Source: Tautonia sp040717455 (GTDB lineage Bacteria; Planctomycetota; Planctomycetia; Isosphaerales; Isosphaeraceae). From it: 64,000 nt of DNA. This document shows positions 53,050 to 63,201 of this stretch, piece by piece. Below the pieces are notes generated by a model, which worked only from the letters and a program-made list of their open reading frames with translations, was not told where the DNA came from and did not search any database. The stretch spans positions 186,001-250,000 of the forward strand of contig NZ_JBFEFH010000003.1 in the NCBI RefSeq assembly GCF_040717455.1, in the 5' to 3' direction. Every line of letters starts with the position of its first letter. Position 1 is the stretch's first letter. The position numbers and the translations under genes are program-made.

Positions 53050-53880
53050 TCAAGCCTGCGCGCCCGCCAGGGTGCGCCGCAGGCAATCAAGGCTCTGCCT
53101 CGCCGTCTCCTCGGCCCCCGGGGCGAAGTCGAAGACCTCGACCGACACCCAGCGGTCGTATCCCGAGTCCACCAGCGCCTTCATAATCGGCCCGAAGTCG
53201 GTGTTCCCCATGCCCGGCCCCCTCAGGTTCGGGTCGTTGGCGTGGAAATGGCCGGCATACGGCGCATGCCGCCGGATCAGGTCGGGGACCGTCCCCCCCG
53301 GGTCGCTCGACATCGCCTTCACGTCCAGGTGCAGCGTCACGTTCGGATGCCCGACCCGCTCGATCAAGGCCCGCGTCTCGGCGATGCTCGTCAGGAAGTT
53401 CGTCTCCTCGCTCGTCAGCGGCTCCATGCACAGCTCGACCCCGTGCGCTTCAAGGTCGCCGGTCACCGTCTGGAGCACCTCGACCGCGAACCGCTCGCCG
53501 TCCTCGCGGGACAGGTCCATGGCGATGTCCCGCTGCTTCGGCGAGCCGAAGACCATCACCGACCCGCCCATCTCTCTCGTCGCCTCGATCAGCGCCTTCA
53601 GGTAGTCGATCGTGTTGAACCGGACCGTCGGGTCGGGGCTCGTCAGGTGATACCCGTCCGTCTTCGCCAGAAGCCAGTGCAGGCCGATCGTCTCCAGGCC
53701 GCTCTCCTCGATCGTCTGCTTGATCTCGGCCCGGCGGTCCTTCCCCAGCATCGTCACCAGCGGCGCCAGGGTGAACGGGGCCAGCTCGATCCCGTCGTAC
53801 CCCAGTTCCTTGACCACCGCGCAGGTCCGGGCGAGATCCCACCCCTCGAACAACTCGTTGCAAATCCCGAATCGAATCAT
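53050..53880 (-). CDS. TIM-barrel sugar phosphate isomerase/epimerase (xylose isomerase-like)
   Basis: A 276-residue protein of the AP endonuclease 2/xylose isomerase-like TIM-barrel family. Repeating barrel features are CAVVKELGYDGIELAPFT, GLHWLLAKTDGYHLTSPD, MVFGSPKQRD, CMEPLTSEETNFL, TLHLDVKAMSSD and YAGHFHANDPNLRGPGMGNTDF, which carry the Glu, Asp and His residues used as metal ligands in 3-epimerases. SGYDRWVSVEVFDF completes the barrel with the last Glu. Substrate is unknown: a ketose 3-epimerase or inosose-type enzyme is possible. Between folD and tpx on the minus strand, with 152- and 70-base gaps. Confidence 0.88.
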   Translation of the reverse strand: MIRFGICNELFEGWDLARTCAVVKELGYDGIELAPFTLAPLVTMLGKDRRAEIKQTIEESGLETIGLHWLLAKTDGYHLTSPDPTVRFNTIDYLKALIEATREMGGSVMVFGSPKQRDIAMDLSREDGERFAVEVLQTVTGDLEAHGVELCMEPLTSEETNFLTSIAETRALIERVGHPNVTLHLDVKAMSSDPGGTVPDLIRRHAPYAGHFHANDPNLRGPGMGNTDFGPIMKALVDSGYDRWVSVEVFDFAPGAEETARQSLDCLRRTLAGAQA

Positions 53881-54032
53881 CGCCTGGTCCTGTCCTGAGA
53901 AAGGGTTCCCGATCGCTTCGCGCCGATCGACCGATCAGTCACGACTGCAAGTCCCTGTGAATTGGATTCCACCCCGACGACGGTCCCGCCCTGCCCCCCG
54001 CCGTCTCCCTCTTCCGACCCTGGGCGAGGCGA

Positions 54033-54941
54033 TTACCCGGCGGAGTCCGAGAATCGCCCCATTCTCGCCGATTCCTCGGCCGAGGCCACCGTATTGGCCA
54101 GCAGCATGGCGATGGTCATCGGCCCAACCCCCCCCGGGACCGGCGTGATCCACGAGGCCACCTCGGCCGCCTCGTCAAACACCACGTCCCCGCACAGGCT
54201 CCCGTCCTCTTTGCGGTGGATGCCCACGTCCACCACCACCGCCCCCGCTTTGATCCAGTCGCCCCGGACCATCTCGGGCCGGCCGACCGCCGCGATCACG
54301 ACGTCCGCCTCCCGCACGATCTCCGGGATCTCCCGGCTCGCCGAGTGGCAGACCGTCACCGTCGCGTCGCCGAACGCCCCTTTTTGAAGCAAGAGCAGTG
54401 CCATCGGCTTGCCCACGATGTTCGACCGCCCCAGCACCACCGCCCGCTTCCCCTTCGTCTCGACCCCTTGCCGACGCAGCAGCTCGACCACCCCGAGCGG
54501 CGTGCACGACGCGAACCTCGGCCGACCGATCGCCAGCAGGCCGACGTTCTCCGGGTGGAAGCCGTCCACGTCCTTGCCCGGGCTCACCCGGTCGATCACC
54601 CGATCCGGGTCGATCTGCCGGGGCAGGGGCAACTGCACCAGGATGCCATCCACCGCCGGGTCGTCGTTCAGGCGATCGACCACCCCCAGCAGCTCCGCCT
54701 CGCCCGTCGAGGCCGGGAGCCGCAGCACCGTCCCCTCGATCCCGACCTCCCGGGCCGCCTTCTCCTTGTTCCTCACGTAGATCGCGCTGGCCGGATCGTC
54801 CCCGACCAGCACCGCCGTCAGGCCCGGCACCTTCCCGTGCTGCTCCCTGAGCACCGCCACCCGGTCCCGAAGTTCCCCTCGGATCACCCGGGCCGTCTCT
54901 TTGCCGTCGAGGATCTGCGCCGACACCGCTCTCACTCCCAT
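54033..54941 (-). CDS. folD: Bifunctional methylenetetrahydrofolate dehydrogenase / methenyltetrahydrofolate cyclohydrolase
   Basis: A 302-residue FolD, which interconverts 5,10-methylene-THF and 10-formyl-THF using NADP. LTAVLVGDDPASAIYVRNKEKAA carries the catalytic Lys and Tyr; GILVQLPLP, SPGKDVDGFHPENVG, VVLGRSNIVGKPMALLLLQ (Rossmann loop) and the closing TPVPGGVGPMTIAMLL are all present. Length is typical. It supplies one-carbon units, including for purine synthesis. A short polar tail follows. The start has several candidate Met/Val codons within seven residues. Confidence 0.96.
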   Translation of the reverse strand: MGVRAVSAQILDGKETARVIRGELRDRVAVLREQHGKVPGLTAVLVGDDPASAIYVRNKEKAAREVGIEGTVLRLPASTGEAELLGVVDRLNDDPAVDGILVQLPLPRQIDPDRVIDRVSPGKDVDGFHPENVGLLAIGRPRFASCTPLGVVELLRRQGVETKGKRAVVLGRSNIVGKPMALLLLQKGAFGDATVTVCHSASREIPEIVREADVVIAAVGRPEMVRGDWIKAGAVVVDVGIHRKEDGSLCGDVVFDEAAEVASWITPVPGGVGPMTIAMLLANTVASAEESARMGRFSDSAG

Positions 54942-55051
54942 CCCATCACCCTGTCCCGCGGGCCGGCCCGCCAGGGTGAAGTTTCCTCATGTTCGTCCAG
55001 GTGATGGTCTTCGAAGGCCCCCGATGGGCTACGTCCGACGTCTCGAGGCGG

Positions 55052-55342
55052 TCAATCGTCCAGAGGCTCCGAGTGCGACGGCTCGTCGCACTCCCCCGGC
55101 CCCAGCACCCGAATCGTCACCTCATCGCCCGGGCCGAGTTCCTCTTGCAGCCACCGCACCGATCGACCGTCCGCGGTCCGACTGGCATGGACGATCAGAT
55201 CCGCCACCTCGGTCGGTTCCTCGCTCGTTCGGGACTGCCAACGAAGAACGTCTGCCGCCAGGGTGCCTGGTCCGACCGAGCCGACCACGCAACGCCTCTC
55301 GCCATTGACGAGGATCTCGAAGCGAAGCCCTTCGGATCGCAT
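55052..55342 (-). CDS. Small protein of unknown function
   Basis: A 96-residue protein that I do not recognise. It begins MRSEGLRFEILVNGERRCVV and looks like a small alpha/beta domain: two strands, a turn at SVGPGTLAADVLRW, a helix, strand LIVHASRTADG and a last strand after GPGDEVTIRVLG. It ends with an acidic tail. AGGGGG is a few bases before the ATG. The frame stays open far upstream through GC-rich DNA, which is not convincing as coding. It lies 110 bases before the folD start on the same strand and could be co-transcribed with it. Confidence 0.6.
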   Translation of the reverse strand: MRSEGLRFEILVNGERRCVVGSVGPGTLAADVLRWQSRTSEEPTEVADLIVHASRTADGRSVRWLQEELGPGDEVTIRVLGPGECDEPSHSEPLDD

Positions 55343-55876
55343 TCCCCCTCCGCCGCCCCATCCCGGAGCGAGCAAGGCCCGACGTCCGCCCGAACCCTCC
55401 TCCCTCACGCCACGGCCGAGTATATCCCCCCCTCCGCGCCCCGGCGACCCCTCGCCGATTCTCCGGAGAATTGCCCAACCTTTCCTGAATTTCGCCCCTC
55501 CTCTCCACGATGATAAGAGAGGACCCGTTTCCCTCGACTTCCCCCCGCACCCGATGAAGCGGCCCGTCCCCGCAGACTCCGACCGACCGCATCCAGCCCC
55601 CGCTCCGCGCCCGAAGCGAGGCGCCCGGGGTGACGGGTGGCCGTCCGGCGCCCACGACAATGCGCTCGATCCCCCTGCAGCGACTGCACGATGGGATTCT
55701 CCCGGCCAATGACCATCCCCGAACCCGTTCCCCGTCACCTGTACCGCCCCTCCTCGGCCCAGATCACCCGTCAACCAAGCCGCAGGACCGCCACCTGATT
55801 TGACGAAACGAATTACGATGCGCCACCTGAAATTCCTCCCAACGAACCACTTACGACATCTCACCGATCTCCCCAT

Positions 55877-55924
55877 CGGCGCACCGACCGGCGCACCGGG
55901 TCGCGCACCGACCGGTGCATCTCC
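55877..55924. repeat. Iteron cluster A (four 12-bp units)
   Basis: Four consecutive 12-bp units with cores at 55878 GGCGCACC, 55890 GGCGCACC, 55902 CGCGCACC and 55914 GGTGCATC. Spacing is 12, 12, 12. The first two units share ten identical bases. Confidence 0.75.
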
Positions 55925-56104
55925 CGTCGCATCCGTGCTCTGCCGATCGACCGTACCCAGACCGGCACCACGCTCCCGCCCCCTCTCGCCTGTTGCAGTC
56001 CTGGCTCCGTCGCATTCAGGACCGCGATACACGAAGCGAAGCGGACCCGGGTTCGAGAAAGCCCTCTCACGAAACGACTCAGGGGGTCCCGCGCCGCGTT
56101 CAAC

Positions 56105-56148
56105 CGGCGCACCGTCCGGCGCACCCGGGGCGCACCGATTGGCGCACC
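56105..56148. repeat. Iteron cluster B
   Basis: Four exact GGCGCACC cores at 56106, 56118, 56129 and 56141, spaced 12, 11 and 12 bp. A 30-base stretch of it (56106-56135) recurs exactly in cluster D (56604-56633). Confidence 0.8.
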
Positions 56149-56354
56149 CGACCCGCCTCGCATCCAACCGCCTGCTCCTCCCGAGGGACATGGTTTGCCG
56201 TCGCGGAGTCCACCCTCGCGCGTCGTCCCCCCTCCGCGCAGGATCGCGGCTCCAGCGACCTGCGGGTACCCTCCCCGTTCACGAAACGGATCGAGCCGAT
56301 TCACCACAAACCCTACTCTTGCAGACAGTTTGGGAATTCCATGCGACGCAAATT

Positions 56355-56398
56355 GTGCGCATCAAGCGGCGCATCTCGGGCGCATCCGGCGGCGCACC
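56355..56398. repeat. Iteron cluster C
   Basis: Cores at 56356 TGCGCATC, 56368 GGCGCATC, 56379 GGCGCATC and 56391 GGCGCACC, spaced 12, 11 and 12 bp, the same pattern as cluster B although the bases around the cores differ. Confidence 0.75.
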
Positions 56399-56592
56399 CT
56401 CCGCGTCGTTCACCTCGTCGCGAGCAGTCGCTTGCGTGTCTCGATCTCCCTCCTCGGCAGGCCCTCCGCCCGATCGACCCCGCACACGCCCTGACGATTG
56501 CCGCCGGACAGGATTCCCGAAACGAATCGGCCTGATTCGCCCCAGCATCATTCACAACAAGCCTTTACGCCCAATCGGTCCCCCTCCATCGA

Positions 56593-56634
56593 GGCGCACC
56601 GCGGGCGCACCGTCCGGCGCACCCGGGGCGCACA
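56593..56634. repeat. Iteron cluster D
   Basis: Cores at 56593, 56604 and 56616 (GGCGCACC) and 56627 (GGCGCACA), spaced 11, 12 and 11 bp. It is nearest to mnmG, ending 182 bases before its start. Confidence 0.8.
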
Positions 56635-56815
56635 CCGGCACCCGGGCAAAGTCCCATCGAATTGCCTCCGATGGCCCGATTCGCGAAAATCGATCGGGCA
56701 GCTCCTGGTAAGATAAGCATGCTGGCCGGCCCCAACGGGCCGCCGAACTCAAGATCCTCCCCCGGACGTGTGACGACCTCTCGACGCTCTCCTCCTACGA
56801 GTCCCCGCCACTTCA

Positions 56816-58753
<1,938 letters not shown>

Positions 58754-58759
58754 TCCCTT

Positions 58760-58781
58760 GTCCCCAGGGTCGGCCGGGGAC
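58760..58781 (+). terminator. Short hairpin after mnmG
   Basis: GTCCCC (58760-58765) pairs with GGGGAC (58776-58781) around a 10-nt loop, 6 bases after the mnmG stop. No U-tract, but a CTTCG stretch follows. Plausible end of the mnmG transcript. Confidence 0.4.
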
Positions 58782-58816
58782 CTTCGAACCCTCCTTGTCA
58801 CGTTGTCTTCTCTGGG

Positions 58817-58844
58817 TTGACAGGACCAGAACCTATCTTATAAT
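58817..58844 (+). promoter_or_regulatory. Perfect sigma-70 consensus promoter
   Basis: TTGACA at 58817-58822, a 16-bp spacer and TATAAT at 58839-58844. Both hexamers are exact consensus, rare in this GC-rich window. It points to the response regulator gene and would give a leader of about 265 nt. Confidence 0.85.
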
Positions 58845-59116
58845 TGGCGATGTCGGTAAATTCGGCAATATCGAGAGTTTTGACCAGCTTTGCGGGATCA
58901 ACAGGCCCCGCGGGGCTGAACCCGTCGCCGCCAATCGGGTCGGGGGATCGAATCTCGGGGCCGAGGTTTCGGCGTCGTTGTTGCGGGCGAGTCCGTGATC
59001 AGGGAGGAGTCGAGGGCGCCCGGCGAGGTGGCTCTCGCGAACCGGACGGGAGGTCCGGCCCGCGAGGTCGAGCCGGATAATAGCCTGGGGCTCGTGTCAA
59101 GGGGGCGATCCCGACG
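58845..59116 (+). other. About 265-nt leader of the response regulator gene
   Basis: Downstream of the consensus promoter and before the response regulator ATG lies a non-coding leader. It begins AT-rich and then becomes very GC-rich, with several possible stems (for example around GGCCCCGCGGGGC near 58903 and GGACGG/CCGGCC sequences near 59055). No known riboswitch was recognised. It may be a structured 5' UTR or contain a small RNA. Confidence 0.4.
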
Positions 59117-59698
59117 ATGAAGACCGTTTTCACCACCGGTGAGGCAGCGAAGATCTGCAAGGTGAGTCAGCAGACGATCATCCGCTGCTTCGACTCCGGC
59201 CAGCTCAAGGGCTTCCGCGTGCCCGGGTCTCGGTTTCGTCGGATCCCGCGCGACGCCCTCTACCGCTTCATGAAGGAAAACAACATCCCGACCGACGCCC
59301 TGGAGAGCGGCCGTCGGCGGATCCTGGTGGTCGACGACGAGCCCGAGGTCGTCCAGATCATCAAGGATGCCCTGCTCGCCGACGGCCGCTTCGAGGTCAA
59401 GGACGTCGACAACGGCTTCGGCGCGGGGATGATGGCCAAGGAGTATCACCCCGACCTGATGGTCCTCGACATCATGCTCCCGGACATCAACGGCAAGGCC
59501 GTCTGCGAGCTGGTCCGCCGCGACCCATCGATGTCGGACATCAAGATTTTCTGCATCTCGGGCATGATCGAGGAAGACAAGATCGGCGAACTGCACGAGT
59601 CGGGGGCCGACGACTTCATGTCCAAGCCGCTCGACGTCGATGAACTGATTCGACGCATCTGCAAGCTGCTCGACATCGAGGCGACCCGGGAATCGTGA
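59117..59698 (+). CDS. Response regulator with N-terminal excisionase-type HTH and C-terminal REC domain
   Basis: A 193-residue protein with an unusual order. Residues 1-55 form a MerR/excisionase-like winged helix-turn-helix (FTTGEAAKICKVSQQTIIRCFDSGQLKGFRVPGSRFRRIPRDAL). Residues 67-190 form a receiver domain: ILVVDDEPEVV, the phospho-acceptor Asp118 in LMVLDIMLPD, the conserved Lys170 in SKPLD. Most transcriptional regulators have REC first. Phosphorylation would presumably alter DNA binding of the N-terminal module. The gene has a very strong promoter and a long leader. It is followed 140 bases later by a histidine kinase gene on the same strand. Confidence 0.88.
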   Translation: MKTVFTTGEAAKICKVSQQTIIRCFDSGQLKGFRVPGSRFRRIPRDALYRFMKENNIPTDALESGRRRILVVDDEPEVVQIIKDALLADGRFEVKDVDNGFGAGMMAKEYHPDLMVLDIMLPDINGKAVCELVRRDPSMSDIKIFCISGMIEEDKIGELHESGADDFMSKPLDVDELIRRICKLLDIEATRES

Positions 59699-59838
59699 CC
59701 GCCGGACCGACCCGACGCGGCTCCGCTTGACCGGAATCGCCAAACGTCCTACGCTCTCCCAACCGCCGCACGACGCGGCGACCAGTCCGCCGGGCCGGGA
59801 CCCCTTCCCCCGGCCCTTTCGGGAAGGAGCCCGACCGG

Positions 59839-61488
59839 GTGCAAGGGTTTCGACCGACCTCTGATCCGCCGCTCTGCCCCTCGCGGAGCCGCTGGGACCG
59901 GCTCGATGGCCTGCCCATCCGCCCGTCCTCGCTGGCGCACCTCGTCCGCCCCCAGCACCCAACCCGAACACATCAGCACCCGTCCATCTCAAATCGGGCG
60001 ATCGATCCCGGCGTTGCCCTCTGGGAAGCGACCTCCGGCCCAGGCGCCGGGCCGGCAGGTCGACCGGGCTGGTCGTGGTGGGCCGAGGCCGACGGCCGCG
60101 GCTCGGAGGCTCGCGACCGACTCTGGCGGTTCTGCGTCGCCTCGTCCCGGGCGGCGCACCGCCTGGCGGCCGAGGGGGGCGATCCCGACCCGGAGGCCGT
60201 GGCCCGCGCCGCGTTGCTGCACCCGCTGGCCCTCTGGGCCCTCGCGGCGGCGGCTCCCGATCAGCTCTCGGAATGGATGGCGACCGAGTCTGACGCGGAC
60301 CGGGCTCGGCTCGAGGTCCGCTGGTTCGGCCGGCACGCCGCCGGCTTCGGCTTCCACCTCGCGACCCGATGGGGGTGCCCCCCCGAGCTGAGCGACGCCG
60401 TCCTGTTCGCCGGCCTGGGGTCCGAGGTCCCCGCCGAGGCGTCGCACGACCCGGTCCTCCTCCGTTGGGTCCGGCTCGGCCGATCCTGGGCGATGCGGAC
60501 CCCCTGGGCACTCCCCGGCCCTCGACCCGAACCTGCTCCCACCGACCTCCAGCGGCGATGGCTCGTCGCGGCCGTCCAGGCGCAGTGTTCGGGAGGACTC
60601 TGCCCGCCCGAGGCCCCGATCCCCCCCCTCGACTCGCTCCGCGAGTCGTTCACGCAGCGCCTCCGGGCCGACCAGCTCGAGGCCGAGCTGGCCCAGCTCT
60701 CCGAACGCTTCCAGGCGGTGATGGCCGGCTGCGGGCAGCCCCCGCCCGAGCCGATGGCGGGCCCGACGCCCTCCACCCTCGACGCGATGGCCGAGTTCGC
60801 CGCCGGGGCCGCCCACGAGCTGAACAACCCGCTGGCGATCATCGCCGGGCGGGCCCAGTTGCTCCAGGCCCGGACCGACGATCCCGAACACCGGGCCGCG
60901 CTCCAGACGATCATCGCCCAGGCGAGGCGGGCCCACCAGATCCTCAGAGACCTGATCTACATCGCTCGGCCACCGGCCCCGAGGGCGATTCCCTGCGTCC
61001 CGGATCAGGTGCTTCGGGGCGTCGTCGAGGACCTCTCCGCCGAGGCGAGCCATCGGAAGGTCCTCCTGTCCTGCCGGACACCGGAACCCGGGCCGACGGT
61101 CTCGACCGATCCCGAGGCGCTCCGCCATGTGGCCGAGGCCTTGATCCGCAACGCCCTGGAGGCCACCCCCGAGGGCGGGCAGATCCTCGTGCAGTCGCTC
61201 GGCGATCGCCAGTCGGTCGTCTGGACCATCGAGGACCAGGGGATCGGGCTGGACGAGGAACGCTCGGCCCACCTGCTCGACCCGTTCTACTGCGGCCGAC
61301 AGGCGGGGCGAGGGCTCGGGCTCGGCCTCCCTCGGGTCGCCCGCTTCCTCCAGCAGGTCGGCGGTTCGCTGTCCTGGGTCGAGACGGCCGACGGGGGGAC
61401 CCTGATCCGGATGGCCTTACCGATCGGAACCGACCAACGGGCAGAACAGCCCTCGCACCGTCGTCAGAGGCTTCGGGACGCGAGCTGA
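59839..61488 (+). CDS. Soluble histidine kinase with N-terminal HDOD-like region
   Basis: A 549-residue protein without TM segments. Residues 60-260 resemble a degenerate HDOD/HD-like helical domain (AARAALLHPLALWALAAAAP, GRHAAGFGFHLATRWGCPPELSDAVLF). A helix (about 275-310) leads to a dimerisation/phosphoacceptor region with AEFAAGAAHELNNPLAIIAGRAQLL, where the His of the H-box is near residue 330. The ATPase domain shows the N-box ALIRNALEATPEGGQI, the G1 box IEDQGIGLDEE and the G2 box GRGLGLGLPRVARFL. The start GTG has AAGGAG 9 nt upstream. It likely phosphorylates the HTH-REC regulator encoded just before it. Confidence 0.87.
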   Translation: MQGFRPTSDPPLCPSRSRWDRLDGLPIRPSSLAHLVRPQHPTRTHQHPSISNRAIDPGVALWEATSGPGAGPAGRPGWSWWAEADGRGSEARDRLWRFCVASSRAAHRLAAEGGDPDPEAVARAALLHPLALWALAAAAPDQLSEWMATESDADRARLEVRWFGRHAAGFGFHLATRWGCPPELSDAVLFAGLGSEVPAEASHDPVLLRWVRLGRSWAMRTPWALPGPRPEPAPTDLQRRWLVAAVQAQCSGGLCPPEAPIPPLDSLRESFTQRLRADQLEAELAQLSERFQAVMAGCGQPPPEPMAGPTPSTLDAMAEFAAGAAHELNNPLAIIAGRAQLLQARTDDPEHRAALQTIIAQARRAHQILRDLIYIARPPAPRAIPCVPDQVLRGVVEDLSAEASHRKVLLSCRTPEPGPTVSTDPEALRHVAEALIRNALEATPEGGQILVQSLGDRQSVVWTIEDQGIGLDEERSAHLLDPFYCGRQAGRGLGLGLPRVARFLQQVGGSLSWVETADGGTLIRMALPIGTDQRAEQPSHRRQRLRDAS

Positions 61489-61516
61489 GCCCGGCCGGCT
61501 CGACGACCGAGCCGGC

Positions 61517-61813
61517 TCAGGCGATTCGGGCCCCCAGGACCATCTGATCGGCGATCTCGTGGCAGTCGGAGCAGAGGAAGGTCACGTTCAACGGTTCCTC
61601 GTAGCTCCAGTGATGCCGCTGGAGCCGCTGACGCCTCCGGCACCAGCTACAGACCTTCGGCCGGGCGATCAGGCCCAGCTGCTCGGCCAACGCCGCCGCG
61701 TACCGCGCCGATCGCGTCCGGAGACGCCGCGGTTTCTCGGGGTGAAGGCAGACATCGAGATGACGGCGGAGCCGTTCGAACTTGGCGCGGTGCCGGTTCG
61801 GGCCTCGTTTCAT
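61517..61813 (-). CDS. Small HNH-like zinc-binding protein
   Basis: A 98-residue basic protein. The C-terminal half has an HNH-type zinc ribbon: CSWCRRRQRLQRHHWSYEEPLNVTFLCSDCHE, with two Cys pairs (CSWC and CSDC) and the HH pair of the beta-beta-alpha fold. Such small proteins are common in phages and bacteria and are not always nucleases. The N-terminal half is a helical Arg/Lys-rich region. Convergent with the histidine kinase gene, 28 bases away. No strong ribosome site is present. Its role is unknown. Confidence 0.72.
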   Translation of the reverse strand: MKRGPNRHRAKFERLRRHLDVCLHPEKPRRLRTRSARYAAALAEQLGLIARPKVCSWCRRRQRLQRHHWSYEEPLNVTFLCSDCHEIADQMVLGARIA

Positions 61814-62034
61814 CGTCGGAATCTCTCGAAGGGATCAGGGGGCCTGCCAGAACGGCAACTGCGGTTCCCACCACCTTCGGCGTCGCTCCGTCCAACGAAC
61901 CTCCTGCGACCGACGCTCCGATCGAGTTGTCGCCTCTATTCTACGGCAAGGATCAGCCCCTGACCACCGATATTGTCAAATTGGGAGATTTGGCGAACCC
62001 GAAAAGACCTCGTCCGGGTCGGGCTCGTCCCGCC

Positions 62035-62071
62035 GGCCAGCCTCCCCCGCTCCACAAGGGGGAGGCTGGCC
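62035..62071. terminator. 14-bp GC hairpin after the ROK kinase gene
   Basis: GGCCAGCCTCCCCC (62035-62048) pairs perfectly with GGGGGAGGCTGGCC (62058-62071), loop of 9. It begins 6 bases beyond the ROK gene stop. No U-tract. Confidence 0.75.
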
Positions 62072-62077
62072 CGGCGA

Positions 62078-63076
62078 TCAGGTGAGCGAGGGGGCGGCGA
62101 GGTAACGTTCCCGGGCGATGAGCGAAGCGCCCAGCACCCCGGCGTCGTCGCCGAGTTCGGCCTGCTCGATCTGGACGCGGCGGTCGGGGTCGGCCATGGC
62201 CTGGCCGCGGGCGGCGTTGCGGACGAGCTCGACGAAGGGGGCGCCGAGCGCCTCGGTGACGCCTCCGCCGATGATGACGATCTCGGGGCCGAGGACGTTG
62301 ATCAGGCCGCCGAGGGCCAGGCCGATGAACCGGGCAGCCCGCTCGACCTCGTGGACGGCCACGGGGTCGCCCGATCGGTAGGCGTTCGAGAGTTCCTTGC
62401 TCTTGAGCCGGGAGTTCTTGTTGCGCACCACGTCGCGCAGGGGGGTCGAGGCCCCTTTGCGGATGGCCTTGTGGATGCGGCGGGTGATCGCGGTGCGGCT
62501 GGCGACGGCTTCGAGGCAGCCGCGACGGCCGCAGCCGCACTTGGGGCCGTTGGCCTTGACGATCAGGTGGCCGATCTCGCCGGCGTTGCCAGTGATGCCG
62601 GAGACGATCTCGCCGTCTCGGATCAGGCAGCCGCCGATCCCGGTGCCGACGAAGGCGGCCACGATGTCACGATAGCCTCGGCCGGCGCCGAGCTTGAATT
62701 CGCCGTAGCCGCCGACCCGGACGTCATTTTGGACCGCGACGGGGACGCCGAAGGCCTGCTGGAGCGTCTCCTTGAGCGGGAATTCCACGACGTTGAGGTT
62801 CGGGCTGGATCGGATGACGCCGGCCTCGACGTCGAGCGGGCCGGGAGAACCGATCCCGACGGCGGCGATGGCGGACGGGTCGAGGCCGGCCGCGGCCAGG
62901 GCGTTGCGGCCGACCTCGATCAGGGCGTCCTGCAAGGCGGCCCCGCCTTCCCGGGCGGGGGTGGACTCCTTGGCCCGGCCGAGGATCTGGTTCTCGGCGT
63001 CGACCACACCGGCCAGGATCTTGGTGCCCCCGAGGTCGATCCCCAGGACCAGCGGCCCTTCGGCGTGCGTTGTCAT
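62078..63076 (-). CDS. ROK-family sugar kinase (glucokinase-like)
   Basis: A 332-residue ROK-family protein. The phosphate-1 loop is LGIDLGGTKILAGVVD; GIGSPGPLDVEAGVI, PVAVQNDVRVGGYGEF with the catalytic Asp, AFVGTGIGGCLIRDG and AGEIGHLIVKANGPKCGCGRRGCLEAVAS follow, the last being the ROK signature with its zinc-binding Cys triad and the sugar-binding Glu-His. GALGGLINVLGPEIVIIGGGV-like adenosine region near residue 270. No HTH is present, so it is a kinase and not a repressor; glucose is the likely substrate but others are possible. ATG at 63076 has GGAG 9 nt upstream; the open frame extends 28 codons further. Confidence 0.92.
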   Translation of the reverse strand: MTTHAEGPLVLGIDLGGTKILAGVVDAENQILGRAKESTPAREGGAALQDALIEVGRNALAAAGLDPSAIAAVGIGSPGPLDVEAGVIRSSPNLNVVEFPLKETLQQAFGVPVAVQNDVRVGGYGEFKLGAGRGYRDIVAAFVGTGIGGCLIRDGEIVSGITGNAGEIGHLIVKANGPKCGCGRRGCLEAVASRTAITRRIHKAIRKGASTPLRDVVRNKNSRLKSKELSNAYRSGDPVAVHEVERAARFIGLALGGLINVLGPEIVIIGGGVTEALGAPFVELVRNAARGQAMADPDRRVQIEQAELGDDAGVLGASLIARERYLAAPSLT

Positions 63077-63201
63077 CGGTTTACGCTCCGTGGTTGCTCT
63101 TTGGTCCCGAATCGCGACATCGCGGTGTCGTTCTCGTGATGAAGTACCAGGGTCGGGCACCTCGGGAAAGTGGCAACCCCTGTTCCGATTGGCTTCGTCG
63201 C

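Larger units (their letters stand above)
55343..56815. other. 1.47-kb gene-free region with iteron clusters upstream of mnmG
   Basis: No plausible gene was found on either strand: the open frames here are Gly/Ala/Pro- or Arg-rich, without family features, and the periodic repeats make them look repetitive. From 55800 to 56640 the sequence is built of four units. Each has a copy of a CGAAACGA-like motif (55803, 56069, 56281, 56517) and, 75, 37, 75 and 76 bases later, a cluster of four 8-bp cores GGCGCAYC at 11-12 bp spacing. The first 450 bases hold nothing recognisable. DnaA-box-like sequences were looked for and only a two-mismatch match (56548-56556) was seen. Confidence 0.6.

Noticed and set aside
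55877..56634. CRISPR array
   Set aside because: Cores are only 8 bp with 3-4 bp between them, and clusters are 200 bp apart. No cas gene is present.
55800..56711. Open frames with repeated Gly-Ala-Pro in the iteron region
   Set aside because: The repeats come from the GGCGCAYC cores; the frames differ between clusters because spacing is 11 or 12 bp, which breaks the reading frame. No start signals or domain features.
55343..56815. Replication origin
   Set aside because: Proximity to mnmG and the iterons invited this idea, but no convincing DnaA boxes or dnaA/dnaN genes are seen. Kept only as a testable possibility.
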